Below, piece after piece: positions 13,101 to 24,462 of a stretch of DNA of 64,000 nucleotides. Origin of the DNA: Thermothelomyces thermophilus ATCC 42464 (Eukaryota > Ascomycota > Sordariomycetes > Sordariales > Chaetomiaceae); NCBI RefSeq assembly GCF_000226095.1, contig NC_016474.1:868001-932000 (forward strand). The letters run 5' to 3'. The notes beneath the pieces were generated by a model that made no database searches, was not told where the DNA came from, and saw nothing but the letters and a program-made list of their open reading frames with translations. The number at the start of each line of letters is the position of its first letter. Within the stretch, counting starts at the first letter, position 1. The position numbers and the translations under genes were made by a program.

Positions 13101-15211
13101 GCCGCACTCCAGTCTCTTCGCTCTGCTCGTTTCCTGCCGGGCGTCGAGCACAACATCTACCCTCCGGGCATCGCGTCACCCAACCCTGCGCTCAACGCGG
13201 CCGTTCAGAAGAAGGGGAAGATCTTCAGGTACGATGCTCAGTTCTTGCTCCAGTTCCAGCATGTCTTCACCGAGCAGCCCTCGTTGGAGTTCCACCAGCA
13301 GGTCAAGGCGCTCATCGGAGACTCGGACGGTTCCCGTTCTGCTTCGGCTCGCACCCCCGGTGCCGGCTCAGGGAGACAAGGCTCGCGTGCTGGTGCCTCT
13401 TCCGCATTCCCGTCTGGAGGCGCCTTCGGCCAGTTCGGAGCATCCAAGACTCTGCCTGCAGGTACCACTTCAGAGCAACGTTTCGCTATGTCTCAGGGCA
13501 ACGTGGGCAGGACTGCCACGGGCTCGATAGGCGGCTTCAGCCGCGGAGGTGCTTTCCCCGGACAAATGAGTCGGACGCCCTCTTCTAACGCTGCCGGCTT
13601 GCCTTCTCCTCGAACCGACAGTAGGCGCGGAGGTAGCAGGAAGTTTGGCAATGCCAAGCAGAGTGAAGCCCAGGCTGCAAAGACTATGCCTCTCACCCAC
13701 GGCCAGGAGGTTAAGCCCATCACAATTTCGGCCACTGGCTGGAAACCTACCAGCATTGGCAACAAGGCTGCTCAGAATCCTACTGCCGTTCTCAATAACG
13801 GTGGCCATCTTGACCCCGAGATGGTGCAACGTAAGGTCAAGGCTGCTCTGAACAAGATGACTCCCGACAATTTTGACAGGATCTCGGACCAAATTCTCAC
13901 GATTGCCGGGCAGTCCAAGAACGAGCCCGACGGCCGCACCCTGCGCCAAGTCATCCAGCTCACCTTTGAGAAGGCAACTGACGAAGCTCATTGGGCTTCC
14001 ATGTACGCCAAGTTTTGCAAGCGTATGCTTGAGACCATGAGCCCTGAGATTCGTGATGAGAGCATCCTCGACAAGGCTGGCAATGTCGTCAGTGGCGGCG
14101 CTTTGTTCCGCAAGTATCTCCTGAACAGGTGCCAGGAGGAGTTTGAGCGTGGGTGGAAGGTCGACCTCCCGAAACCCAAGGAGGGCGCAGACAAGAAAGC
14201 CACCGAGGCGGCTCTGCTCTCAGACGAATACTACATTGCCGCTGCCGCCAAGCGACGTGGCCTGGGTCTTGTTCAGTTCATCGGCGAGCTCTACAAGCTC
14301 GGTATGCTCACTGAGCGCATCATGCACGAGTGCGTGCGCAAGCTGCTCGAGTTCACCGGTGTCCCCGATGAGGCCGAGATTGAGTCGCTCACAAAGCTCC
14401 TTCGGACGATCGGTGGCAACCTGGATAGCACCGAGAAGGGTCGTGCGTTCATGGAGGCGTATTTCAATAGGATCGAGAGCATCATCAACCTCGAGGGCTT
14501 GCCGAGTCGCCTCAAGTTCATGCTCATGGACGTCGTTGACCTGCGCAAGGCTGGCTGGGTCTCCAAGGAGGCTAACAAAGGCCCCAAGACCCTGGAGGAA
14601 GTTAGAGCAGAGGTAAGTGTGTCGATTTCCGATTCACTGGTGATATTGAGACTAATGCGGCAGGCCCAGGCTGAGGCTGCGGCTGCCCTCAAGGCAGCCG
14701 AGAGCGCTCGCAATAGCCAGCGCGGTGCCCCTGGCGGCCGGCCCATGGGAGGTCGGGGCGAGTCGAGGAACTTCTCGTACAACAATGCGGCACCCAACCA
14801 TGTCGGCATTGACGATCTCCGGCGCCTCAAGGGATCTTCAAGCCGTACCTCGAGCCAGAATCCGTCCTTTGGCCCCACGTCGATGTTCAACTCTCGGAGC
14901 AACAGCGGCCGCGCTCGCGTGGGTGGCCCTGGTGGTGCTTTCGGTCGTGCTGGCGAGGACTCTGGTGCGTCCTCGCGCACCGGGACGCCACCCGTCCGTG
15001 ACCGTGACTCAGTCGCCCATGCAAATGCATTCGGGTACGTTGGCCCCCTCACTTAGTCGATTTCAGGAAGGACTTCTCTGACCACGACTATAGACTTCTC
15101 GCTGATACTGGAGACCACCCGGCCTCTCCTCCGTCGACCCACGCGTCACCGGCACTGCCAAAGGCGACCCTTGACACGGTGGCGGCTGGGAACGACAAGA
15201 AGGAGGAGTAG
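10167..15211 (+). CDS. TIF4631: Eukaryotic translation initiation factor 4G
   Basis: Cytoplasmic scaffold of the eIF4F cap-binding complex, linking eIF4E, eIF4A, Pab1 and eIF3. CDS join 10167-10772, 10833-14612, 14664-15034, 15094-15211 gives 1624 residues. The intron 14613-14663 is 51 bp and in frame, so it could be misread as coding, but it has GTAAGT, an ACTAAT branch site and CAG. The N-terminus is Pro/Ser/Ala/Gly-rich with RGG-like patches. Residues about 668-890 form an Ala/Lys/Glu-rich charged helix with short tandem repeats. The eIF4E-binding motif YDAQFLL lies near 1001, and the MIF4G HEAT domain spans about 1200-1445. The C-terminus is Ser/Arg/Gly-rich. A further 42 bp GTAAAG..AAG segment at 11262-11303 might also be an intron, shortening the protein by 14 residues. 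Confidence 0.93.
12370..12560 (+). repeat. In-frame imperfect tandem repeat coding (E)AKAAE units in eIF4G
   Basis: Successive 15-30 bp units of the type GAGGCAAAGGCCGCT encode repeated AKAAEE blocks. They make a long charged single-helix or coiled-coil-like segment. Copies differ at synonymous positions. Confidence 0.75.
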
Positions 15212-16424
15212 ACGGAGCGGTTTCTTTTTCCATTACTACACGGAGTCTTGCATTTATGAACTCATGCATAGACCGGGCGGGATATGTCATTTGCATTTGC
15301 GGCGGGTTTGTTCACCAAAATCGCTTTATCGTCTCTCTAAAAGTTGGGCCGCCCCTCATGATACCTCCCTTATCTCGATAGACGTTACCCATCAGAGAAA
15401 CGGCCAGGGCAAAGGGAGACATTGTTGTCGAAGTGCTTTTCATTACCCAGGAGTTCGGGACGGGGAATTGATTGACTTTTTTCGCTTCTGCACTCCTTGT
15501 GTCTTTGTTTGTACACTTCACAGGTTCATGCACCTTATGTTGCCGCTGCTCGCCACGAAACGGTTGATGGATGGGATGGAGACGCAAAAGGGCGATGGGC
15601 TGCCCATTTCTCTAATGAATTCATGTTTTATGGCCTTTGCATCTTTTCCTTCTCTATCTAAGCATTTAAGGTCTGTTAACATGGCGCTTCGTCCCTTTAG
15701 TTGTACTTCGGACAAGAGCAGCGAACGGAGCATCAGTGGCAGCAGTTCCGGCAACGTCCTATCTTCCGTTCTGAGCATCGCTGCGCTGTGCTTGTTCTGG
15801 GAACTGAGAACTGCTTGATCTCATGCACTCTCTTCATGGGGCTTCATTGTTTCAACACCCACCATATTCGTGGATTTGCTGTCTGTCGTGTCGATTCAAT
15901 TGACTCTGTTTGGTCGCAGATGAAGTTCTATCGCTCTGAGCATGGTGGGTAATCGGGGACGAATGAGTGATTTACAAATGGTTTGAGAGGAAAAGATCGG
16001 TTTGGGATTGGGGCTATGTGACTTGTGATTTGTTAAACAGAAATGCGGCAAACGGGAGAGAGGGATACTGGAAACAAACAAAGGAGTGTGTTGCACAACA
16101 GAGGCATTTAGACAGGCCATCTTGTCTTGATAACGGGCAAGTTACCTCTGTTCCTCGTCCCTTGATATTTACGATTGTTGGTTGGAGTCAGTGAGCCTAA
16201 TCCAGATTTGTTCGCCTTCCACCAAGGAATCCTTCTCATACACTCCGCCCAGTGGTATGTGCTTCCAACAAGGTGTCTGTGACAGAATTGAGTCTAGCAG
16301 ATCCAGATAACGCGCAGCATCGTGTCTCATTGCTTGAAGGTAGGGTTCAAAAACATACACGCATTTCCATGAAGCCAACAAAATTGCCAACGACCCAATG
16401 CCCAACCGCCCCCCCCCCCCCCCC

Positions 16425-16464
<40 letters not shown>

Positions 16465-16558
16465 AGACAAGACGTCAAACGAGAGAAAAAAAGGACCATC
16501 ACCCAGTGACTGATTATATGTACATTCCAGCCTCTTGCCCAGCACACCTCTCTCTTCT
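15212..16558. other. Convergent 3' intergenic region eIF4G/POL1
   Basis: This 1.35 kb region lies between the stop codons of two convergent genes and shows no supportable gene. It should hold both 3' UTRs. A conspicuous C-tract followed directly by an A-tract lies at about 16409-16461, some 100 bp beyond the POL1 stop. Confidence 0.5.
16409..16461. repeat. Poly(C)-poly(A) homopolymer block
   Basis: An uninterrupted run of roughly 16 C is followed at once by roughly 35 A on the plus strand. It lies in the 3' spacer between eIF4G and POL1. Exact lengths at such runs depend on assembly quality. Confidence 0.85.
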
Positions 16559-19500
16559 CTAAGCGACCATGAGTCCCAGTTTTGAGAACAGAGTATCCAT
16601 CGCCACCCACTGCCGGCCACACTTCTCCAAGTACTTCTCCACCACGCCCTTCACGGTGGAAAACCTAGTTCTGTTGTGATCCGCCAGGGCGACCACATTG
16701 TCCCTCAGCTCCCCGGGCGGAAGGGCCTCGCCGCCGCCGCCGCCGCCGCCGCCGTCGGCGGAAGCCGAGACGCGCTTCAAGGCCCGATCGACGTCCCACA
16801 GCGAGGCAAAGTAGAGCAGCTGATTGTACATGTCCCGCTCGCTCATCTCGTAGCGCATGCGGCCGGTGCAGCCGCGGCCCAGCCCCTTAGGCCCCAGGCA
16901 CCGGCTGCCGTAGACGCTCATCTGGCGGGTGCGGTTGCCGCAGCTCGAGTCGTCGCAGACGAGCCAGCCCTCGTAGTAGCGCGCCGTCTGGGCGCGCACG
17001 GCGCTCTCGACCTGGGCGACGATGGAGAGGGTCGGCAGGATGGCCTTGCAGCTGGGGCAGGACACGCCCGAAGGGGTGACGCGGTCGGCGGAGCCGACGA
17101 GGCCCTCGAAGGGCGCGCTCGCCTTGCAGGAGCGGCAGCGCAGAGTGAGGCGGGCGCAGTCCCGGAAGCGGACCGCGTCGGGGATCTGGGACTCGAGCGG
17201 GTGGATCTCGTGGTCGTGCTTGCCGCCGGACGAGCTGGAGGAGGAAGCGCCGTTGTTGACGTACCGGCGGACGTCGAGGCCGAGGTTGTCGGCGAGCTGG
17301 GCGGTCGAGGTGCCGACGATGTTTGCGCAGAGGCGCTCGACGGGGGGGAAGATCTGCTTGCCGAGGTACCACTCGACGTCGGGGGTCAGGCCCGAGTCGG
17401 GCTTGAGCACGTCCTGCGGCGTGTAGGCGCGCTTGGCGGCCGGCTCCGAGGTAGTCTTGCTGTCGCCCGTGATGATGTACGATACGACGTCGCCTTTTCG
17501 CAGCGTCTTCCCGCGCGCGAGCTCGCGGAGGGCGACCTGGACCTGGGGCATGTTGTCCGCGTTGGGGTATTCCTTGGGCGCCTTTCCGAGCTGGGTGAGG
17601 ATGATGTACTTGGCAGGGGGGATCGCTTGCTCGCGCATCTTGCCCGAGATCTCGCGCAGGTACGCGTGGATGCGCTGGACAGAGACTTCGGTGTCTTCGC
17701 CCGAGAGGATCTCGTCCAGGATGCGCGTCGAGACCTCCCTCGACAAGGGGCAGTACTCGCGACGTTTCATGTCGAGACCCTTGACCTCCATCTTGTCGAT
17801 GTACTTGCCGTTGACCTCCACCATGTTGATGGCGGCGTACTTCTTCTTCGCTTGGAGGAGAATGCGGCGGAAGATGTTGTCGATGTCGATCTCGAGCCGC
17901 TGATACCGCTTGTTGACCTGGTTCTTGAACTCAGAACCGACCTTGAGCGCATCGCGCATGTTGTCAACGTTGGCATTGATCATGACGGAGTCTGTGTCGC
18001 CGTAGATGACCTGCAGATTCAGGCTCTCGGCCAGCTCCTTGGTGCTGCGAAGGATCTCACGACCCTTGAACGTGGTGAGCACGGCCAGGGGTCTTGCGTA
18101 AAAGCGAGACTTGGTAAACCCGAGACAGCCATACATGGAGTTGGCAGTCAGCTTCAGGGCAAGCTGCTTGATATCCCAGGTCGCGATGTTCTCGGGTGTC
18201 GCATTGGGTGACTTCATCAGACCTTTCACTACCTTCCGCCGCTCGACCAATCTCCTGATGAGCTTAGGAAGGATGGCTTCTTCCTTGACGGTCGGGACGG
18301 GGGGTACCCCTTCCTCATCACCCGACTGGTATCGTTAGCTGTGTGCTGAAGCGAGCGAAGGAGGAAGGAGGGAAGAGAGAAAACATAGAAAAAAAAAAGA
18401 AGAAGTCGACCGATGATGATGATGAAGACGAGATACTCACCACAGACGTCCGATCCACCGTGGTGAAGCAGATGTTGTACTCCTGGATGATGGATGGGTA
18501 AAGAGAGTTGAAGTCCATGACGAGGACGAACTTGTCGTAGAGCCCCTTCTCGGGCTCGAAAACGAGACCGCCCTTGTACTTGTCTTTCTTCTGGCCCTCG
18601 CCACCGTCCTCTTCCTGGTTCTCCTCGTCGAAGCGGCCCCGCCCCCGCAAGGGTTGCTTGTCCGGGCAGATGTACTTTTGGTTGTGGAACTCGTGGAGCA
18701 GAATGTACTCGTTGCGCTCTGCACGGGTGCCGGTAAGCGTCCTGGCCCACGAGTTCCCTGCCAGGTTGGTGAGAATCTTAGTGAGCGGAAGAATCTGGGT
18801 CCTGAGGGCCAGGGCGGCGATGAAGTAGGTGTCGGTCTCGGCATGCGTTAGGTAGTCCATCAGGCCCTCTTTGGAGGTGGCCAACGTCTTGAGCGCGTGT
18901 TCGTTGTCGACATCCTGCCGACGGTTGTCACCCGAGAGGTAGAGGCTGCACATCTCCGTCAGACTCCACGACTGGCACTTGAACATGACGGATTTGCCGG
19001 CATCGTTGGCGAGGTCGCACAACAGGCGGCCAGCCATGACCTTGCGTTCCGCAAAGACGTTGCCACCGACTTTTCCGATGGACGACGGCCACGCGGACCG
19101 TCTTAATCTCCCTAGCCGGGACCATTGGTGCGTCTTCTTCTCGTAGAGGCGGTTCAGCAGGATGCTGTAGTCAACGCCCTCGAACTGATGCCCGAGAATG
19201 ACATCAGGGTCGACGAGATCGACCTGCGCCAGGAAGAAGGACAGAATATCCGACTCCTGCTTCATGAGCTTGATCAGCCCCTTTCTCCGTTCTCTGGCCA
19301 TCTTCTCGAACCCGAGGGGGAAGGCATTCCCTTGCGGCCGGACGATGGTGAAGGTCCGGCAGGGCAGTTTATCGGCGGGGGTCGTGTCCGTGAGTGACAC
19401 GTCCTCGTAGATCCTCGCGCTGATAGCCAAGATCTCCTGCTTGTTCTCTTTGGCGTTGAACATGGTGCGCAGAGCGATGCTCATGAGAGTGAGCGGAGGT

Positions 19501-21267
19501 GCATCTTCGCTCTCGCTCTCGCCTATCGGCGCGATCATGTTTGGATGCTCAACCAACACTTCGAGCCGGCAGTGTGACGCGTTTCGCAGGGCGCCAAAGT
19601 CTGCGTCCTCAATCCTGAGCCAGCATGGTCCCATGATCTTCTTCCAGAGAACGAACTGTTCAAACAGTGATGTGTTGGTGCCGAAGACGTGCGAGAAGGT
19701 CTCGCCCTTGGTTCCGAGCTCCAGGGGGGGCTTGGTGTAGGGGTAGAGCAGCTTCAGGTACTGAGCCTCAGCCGGGATGTCGGGCAACTCGAACGCGTAC
19801 TTTCGGGTGCAGGCCTTGATCTTGTGCATCTGGACGTTCATCTTGGTCATGATGGCGTCGACCTCTTGGTAGACGTCCATCATCTCGACCTGCTCCGTCG
19901 TCTCGACGCCGCCGCGCACTCGGTGCTTCCGGGGCAGGAAGTAGAGCTTTCGCAAGATGTTGTCAACCTTGACAAAGCAGCTCACGTAGCGGCCGGTCTT
20001 TTTGTTGAGGACCTTGCCAAAGAGACACAAGCTGCCGTTCAGCTCGGTGTAGTCGGTCCAGTACATGTTCAAGCTCCCGTCTTCCTCGATGGCATCCTTG
20101 TAGTCAATCTTGCCTAGGCTCCTGGCCTCCGGTTGCGAGCTGCTGATGACATTGAGCTTCTCGTTGATGCCGTTCCACGAGGATGCGTCGACCGCACTCT
20201 CCGGGGCCCTGACAGGCGACGAGCTCTTGGGGGGCGGGTCTGGCTTGGTGACATTTTTGATTTGCTTCGAGGCGGATAAGTTGACGCTTGCGGCAGCCAC
20301 GGCGCCAGCATGCGCAACCTCTATCATTTCGTCGTCGTCATCGTCATTGTCATATTCGTCCGCGTCCACCTTGGGCTGTGTTCTCCGCTCGGCAGCCGTT
20401 GCGGCGGGCGAAGACGGCGCAGGATCGCTCATGACCACGTCGACGGGCGCAGCAGGCTCGTCTTCCACAGCCGCAGGTGGCACAAAGTCGTCTTCAATCA
20501 TGGCAACGTCGCTGGCCAAGGGCGACGATGCGCTGCCATCCAGCATCTTTGTCTTCTTGGGCGCTGGCTGCCGGGCTTCTCGCGGCGGAGACAGCGGCCG
20601 AGTCTTCCTCCTTTCGGCCGATCTGTCCCTCTTCTTCGATATCCTCGATACGGGCATCGGGACGACGTTCGCATCGACCTCCTCAAGGAGGTCGTCGATG
20701 AATTTCTGGTCATCCTCGGTTTTGATGACCTGGCGCCGCGTTAGGTCAACGGCACGACGGCGGTGGAGACGAGGACTGCGGCTACACTGACCTTGGGCTT
20801 GGACTGCGCCTTGGCAGCGCCCTTCATGAAGTATTCGGAGATGTCCCGGTCGTTGGCGTCTCGTTTTGCCTGCTCATCGTCGCGTTGCTTCTTGGCTAGA
20901 TGGGAGCGGAACCGTCAGCTGGATGGGCCATCTAGAGAGCGTGCCAATGGCGGCGTGCCGAGGGACTGTTCCTACACTTGCGGTCCTTCCCGCGTACTGG
21001 TACGGCATCGTCGCTCTCGGAGTCGTAGTACGTCTGCACACGGTCCCACTCTTCGCGGCCGTCGTCGGCATACCCCTCGCCGTTGTCATCGACGACGAAA
21101 TCGTCCTCGTTGAGGCGGGCTCGCACAATCTTCTTGTACTGGTCCTCGTCGACCTCCTCATAGAGAGTCGGGGCGTCCTCGACCTCGTACGTGTCGAACT
21201 TCTTCTTGCCCGCCTGGCGCAGAGCGCGGAACTCGGCAAACTTGTCGCGCTTGCTCGCTTTGGGCAT
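16559..21267 (-). CDS. POL1: DNA polymerase alpha catalytic subunit
   Basis: Family B polymerase of the pol alpha-primase complex; it extends RNA primers at origins and on the lagging strand. CDS exons on the minus strand: 21267-20982, 20895-20792, 20729-18441, 18325-16559, giving 1481 residues. The N-terminus ([20 protein letters not shown]) and the linker motif RDISEYF are typical of Pol1. The exonuclease-like domain has lost its catalytic acids, as usual in the family. Palm motif [11 protein letters not shown] lies near 870, motif B NSMYG near 955 and motif C YGDTDS near 1001. Two C-terminal Cys clusters (CRSC..CPSC and CDDSSC..C..C) bind metal or primase partners at about 1285-1382. The first intron (20981-20896) only keeps frame with a GC donor, GCAAGT. 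A Gly run near the C-terminus is encoded by a GCC repeat. ACGCGT lies 253 bp upstream. Confidence 0.95.
20896..20981 (-). other. GC-AG intron in POL1
   Basis: The donor on the minus strand is GCAAGT and the acceptor is TAG. Only this splice joins GKD to the KKQRDDEQ segment in frame. The nearest GT donor (GTGTAG, one codon away) puts the conserved RDISEYF block out of frame with every acceptor I tried. Confidence 0.7.
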
Positions 21268-21905
21268 GTTCGTGTCTTTGGGATGCTTCTATTGTGTGAC
21301 TGGGCAAGAGAGAGGGTGACGGCACGACTACTCAGTCTGGTGACATGGACTCTGGCATAATTTCTTTGGATGCTTTCGTCGACCCCAATTGTCCAGGAGA
21401 GAACACAGGGTGGGTTGTTGGTTTGTATTGCGGGTTGCGGGGGCACTGCGCGGGTCTCATTCGTTAATTGAGAGCGAGTTTTACGGTGAACGCGCTTCTC
21501 GCGACTTTCGCGTTTGGCGACGCGTAACCCCTGTAAAGTTGTAGTGTTGCGGATATCATACGCTAATCCGTACTACGTACCTTAGCATTGTGGCCCCACA
21601 CCCCCCTGCGTTTCCAAAGTTTCCCGGCAGGCAAAGAGGGAAGAAAAAATGTAGCTGAGCGCCAAGGATCGCCAAAAGAGAGAAAGCAGCAGCGCGAACG
21701 TTCAACAAGGGCTCCAGCCTCGCAACATTGCCATTGCCGTCACCAGCTCCTGCGAAGAACGCGGCCAACTCTCATCTGTCTCATCTGCGAGGAAGAATAA
21801 AAAAATTTCGCACGCAATTGACGCGACGCCACAAGCAGCGCACGACTTTGTGCGGTCCCATCTTGCTACTCTGCCCCCCGCAAGGGCAAACCCCCCTCGC
21901 CGAAC
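21268..21905. promoter_or_regulatory. Divergent promoter region POL1/PPR gene with MCB-type box
   Basis: A 638 bp spacer between divergent ATGs. At 21520-21525 it has ACGCGT, the core of the MluI cell-cycle box bound by MBF in yeasts. It sits inside a CGCG-rich stretch (GCGACTTTCGCG, then GGCGACGCGTAA) that also resembles SCB/E2F-type sites. A TAATCCGTAC copy lies at 21564-21573. Binding by MBF is inferred from the motif and from POL1 being a G1/S gene in yeasts. Confidence 0.5.
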
Positions 21906-23658
21906 ATGTTCGTCTGTCGGGGCTGCCTGCGAAGCCTCACGAGCTCGCGCGGAACCCGAATTCGGTCATCCCGTCTTCTGAGCCATCCGCAGATAGCCAC
22001 GACTTCGGTATCCGGCCGGCGAGCATACACTGCGAATGGGCCAAGTTTAGACCAGCGTCGCGCCGTCGAGGATGCTATACGAGCCGCCCAGCAGCATCCC
22101 TCGCCGAAGGAGAGCAAGCCTTCCGGGGCCCAGTCGCCCGGTGACAACGATGGGGACCTGGCGTATGATAACGTCAACACGAAGGGCGACGAGTATGGGA
22201 AGCAGAAGTATGAGAAGAAGTTGGAAGCCTCGGTTCGAAAAGTCCTTCGCCTCACTACCGACCCCTATCACATTGCTCAGCATGTCGCGAAGGTGCTTGA
22301 GAAGGGCCGCTTTGACGAGGCGCTCATGACGACGCGCATGGCCAGCCGCAACAACAAGGTCGAGGTCAGCTGGAATCATCTGATCGACTACTTAATGAAG
22401 AACCACCGCCTTCACGCGGCCGTGAAGCTCTATAACGAGGTACGCACTTCTGCTTCTTTCCATGGCCCCCCGCGGCTGTCCCCTTTTGCTGATTCCCGCG
22501 TAGATGAAGAAGCGTGCCCAGATACCCAATGCAAAGACGTACACCATCATCTTCCGCGGCTGTGCAGAGTCTCCCCATCCCAAGCTCGCCGTCTCGGAGG
22601 CCACCCGAATCTACAACTTTATGATCAAGTATGGCCCTCTCAAGCCCAACACGATCCATATGAACGCCGTTCTCGAGGTCTGCGCACGTGCCGGGGACCT
22701 GGAGAGCCTCTTCACGGTCCTGGCGACTTGCAACGGGAGTATGCGTTCCCCTGATGCCCATACCTACACCATCGTGTTAAACGCCCTGAAATACGACACG
22801 AGCAAGGTGGGCAGTGCCAATCTGGGGCTGATCGACGCCGAGGTCAAGCGGGAGATCCAGAAGAACATTCATAGAGCGAGAGCAATCTGGTCCGACGTCA
22901 TCGCGAACTGGAGGAGCGCCAAGATGATCATTGACGAACCGCTGGTCACTGCCATGGGTCGGGTACTTGCAATGGGCGATTACAAGGACAACGAGAGTGT
23001 CTTGGAACTCCTCGAGCAAACCATGAAGATCCCGAGGTTCGACAAGCCCAATGTCAAGCTTCCCGACGTTTCAGCCGACGCCGGAGCGGACGCCGCCAAG
23101 CTGCCAGTGCCGGAAGGCCAAACCGTCGAAGCAGGCAACATGTCGCCGAAGGACCGGAAGGCGTTGGCCAACTCGAGGGCGGACAAGTCTCCCCTCTATG
23201 CCAAGCCCGGAAACAAGACCTTGTCTCTCATCTTCAACGTCCTCGCGGCGACCCGCAGAACGTCGAGCGCGGGCAAGTACTGGAGCTACTTCACCAACGT
23301 CCTCAAGGTCACGCCAGACCAGTACTCCTACAACTGGTACCTTCGGGTCCTCACCACCGGCCACGCCAGCGGTCAGGTCGCCGAGCTCGTCGCATCGATG
23401 CCCACCACCCTGCTCACCCCGCTCACCTTCCGCCGCGGCTTCACGGCCTGCATCCGCGACAACCTCAACAGGCACGCCTTCAAGCACGCCTGCCGCATCT
23501 TTGAGGTCATGATCACCACTCAGCGCTACCCCGACGCCCTGGCCATGCGCCTGTTCCTCCAGGTCGCCCGCGGCAGCACCCGACACTTTTACGAATCGTC
23601 CCCGAAACAACAGCAACAACAAGAGCAACAACAAAAGCAACAAGAACGATCGGACCAC

Positions 23659-23695
<37 letters not shown>

Positions 23696-24150
23696 CCCCC
23701 GGCTTACCAGAGCCACAAAAAGAAGGAGCCCTCACGGGCAAGGCGGGCCACGGCGCCCAGATCATCACCGCGCTCTCGTACATGTGGGAGCCCTTCCGGA
23801 TCCTGACCGGCTCGCTGTCCTACCCGGAGGCGGCGACGCGGTCCCCGCAGGAGGAGCTGGACCGCAAGCGCGGGCCGATGCAGGAGATCTCGGCGACGGC
23901 GCGGCGCATGATCGCGGGCATCGACCGCGTGACCAACGAGGAAGGCATGGCGGACCGGGAGGCGGTCAAGCTGTGGCGGGCGCGGCGCATCGTCCTGCAG
24001 AAGCTGCTGGAGCGGTACATGCGCATCATGTACCCTGGCGGGTCGGCGGCCCAGGAGGAGAAGGAGCGCAGGACCGTCTTGGAGGAGGAGGAACGGTACG
24101 AGCGGAGTTCCCCTCGGCAGGCCGCTGGTGAAGCCTCCTCCTCACCCTGA
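21906..24150 (+). CDS. Mitochondrial pentatricopeptide-repeat protein
   Basis: Probably binds mitochondrial RNA; PPR proteins act in organelle RNA stability, processing or translation. CDS join 21906-22439, 22504-24150, 64 bp intron, 726 residues. The N-terminus is Arg/Ser-rich and poor in acidic residues up to RRAYTANG near residue 45, which looks like a matrix-targeting presequence. PPR-like helical pairs begin around residue 125 (FDEALMTTRMASRNNKVEVS) and are clear at AKTYTIIFRGCA, NTIHMNAVLEVCARAGDLE and DAHTYTIVLNALK; a later block is QYSYNWYLRVLTT. A Gln-rich insert lies at about residues 540-563, encoded by CAA/CAG repeats. The closest known type may be a Ccm1-like or mitoribosome-associated PPR protein, but I cannot assign an orthologue. 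Confidence 0.85.
23603..23697 (+). repeat. CAA/CAG trinucleotide repeat encoding polyglutamine
   Basis: An imperfect CAA/CAG run is followed by about 11 perfect CAG units inside the PPR gene. It codes for two Gln tracts split by a short ERSDHH segment. It keeps frame and lies between helical repeats, so it is probably a tolerated disordered loop. Confidence 0.85.
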
Positions 24151-24462
24151 AAGTCGAGACGCGCTCGTTGGGGCCCTGTCGAGAATGCTGTAGGATAGCA
24201 GTGTACATTATGAGCTTGGACTACGTAAAATAATACCGCCAAACGACACAACTTGCAAGGGAGAAACCGTGTCGTTCATGTACGCAAAAAGCATGTTCGC
24301 CTGCAAGAGAAGTTTCCGTCTCGAAGCGACGTGAAGTATGGAGATAACCTCATAAGCACTACGAAGCCAATTCGCAAACCCCCCAGTCCTAACCATATTC
24401 CTGAAGCATGCAATTCCCGCCCGCACGCCGCGAGACCTTTATTCCTCCGGCGAGTCTTCCAA

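Noticed and set aside
16676-18211. 511-codon plus-strand open frame opposite POL1.
   Set aside because: Lies antisense to the conserved polymerase domain; composition (Ala/Val/Gly/Arg/Leu) is the typical antisense of a GC-rich gene. No family signal.
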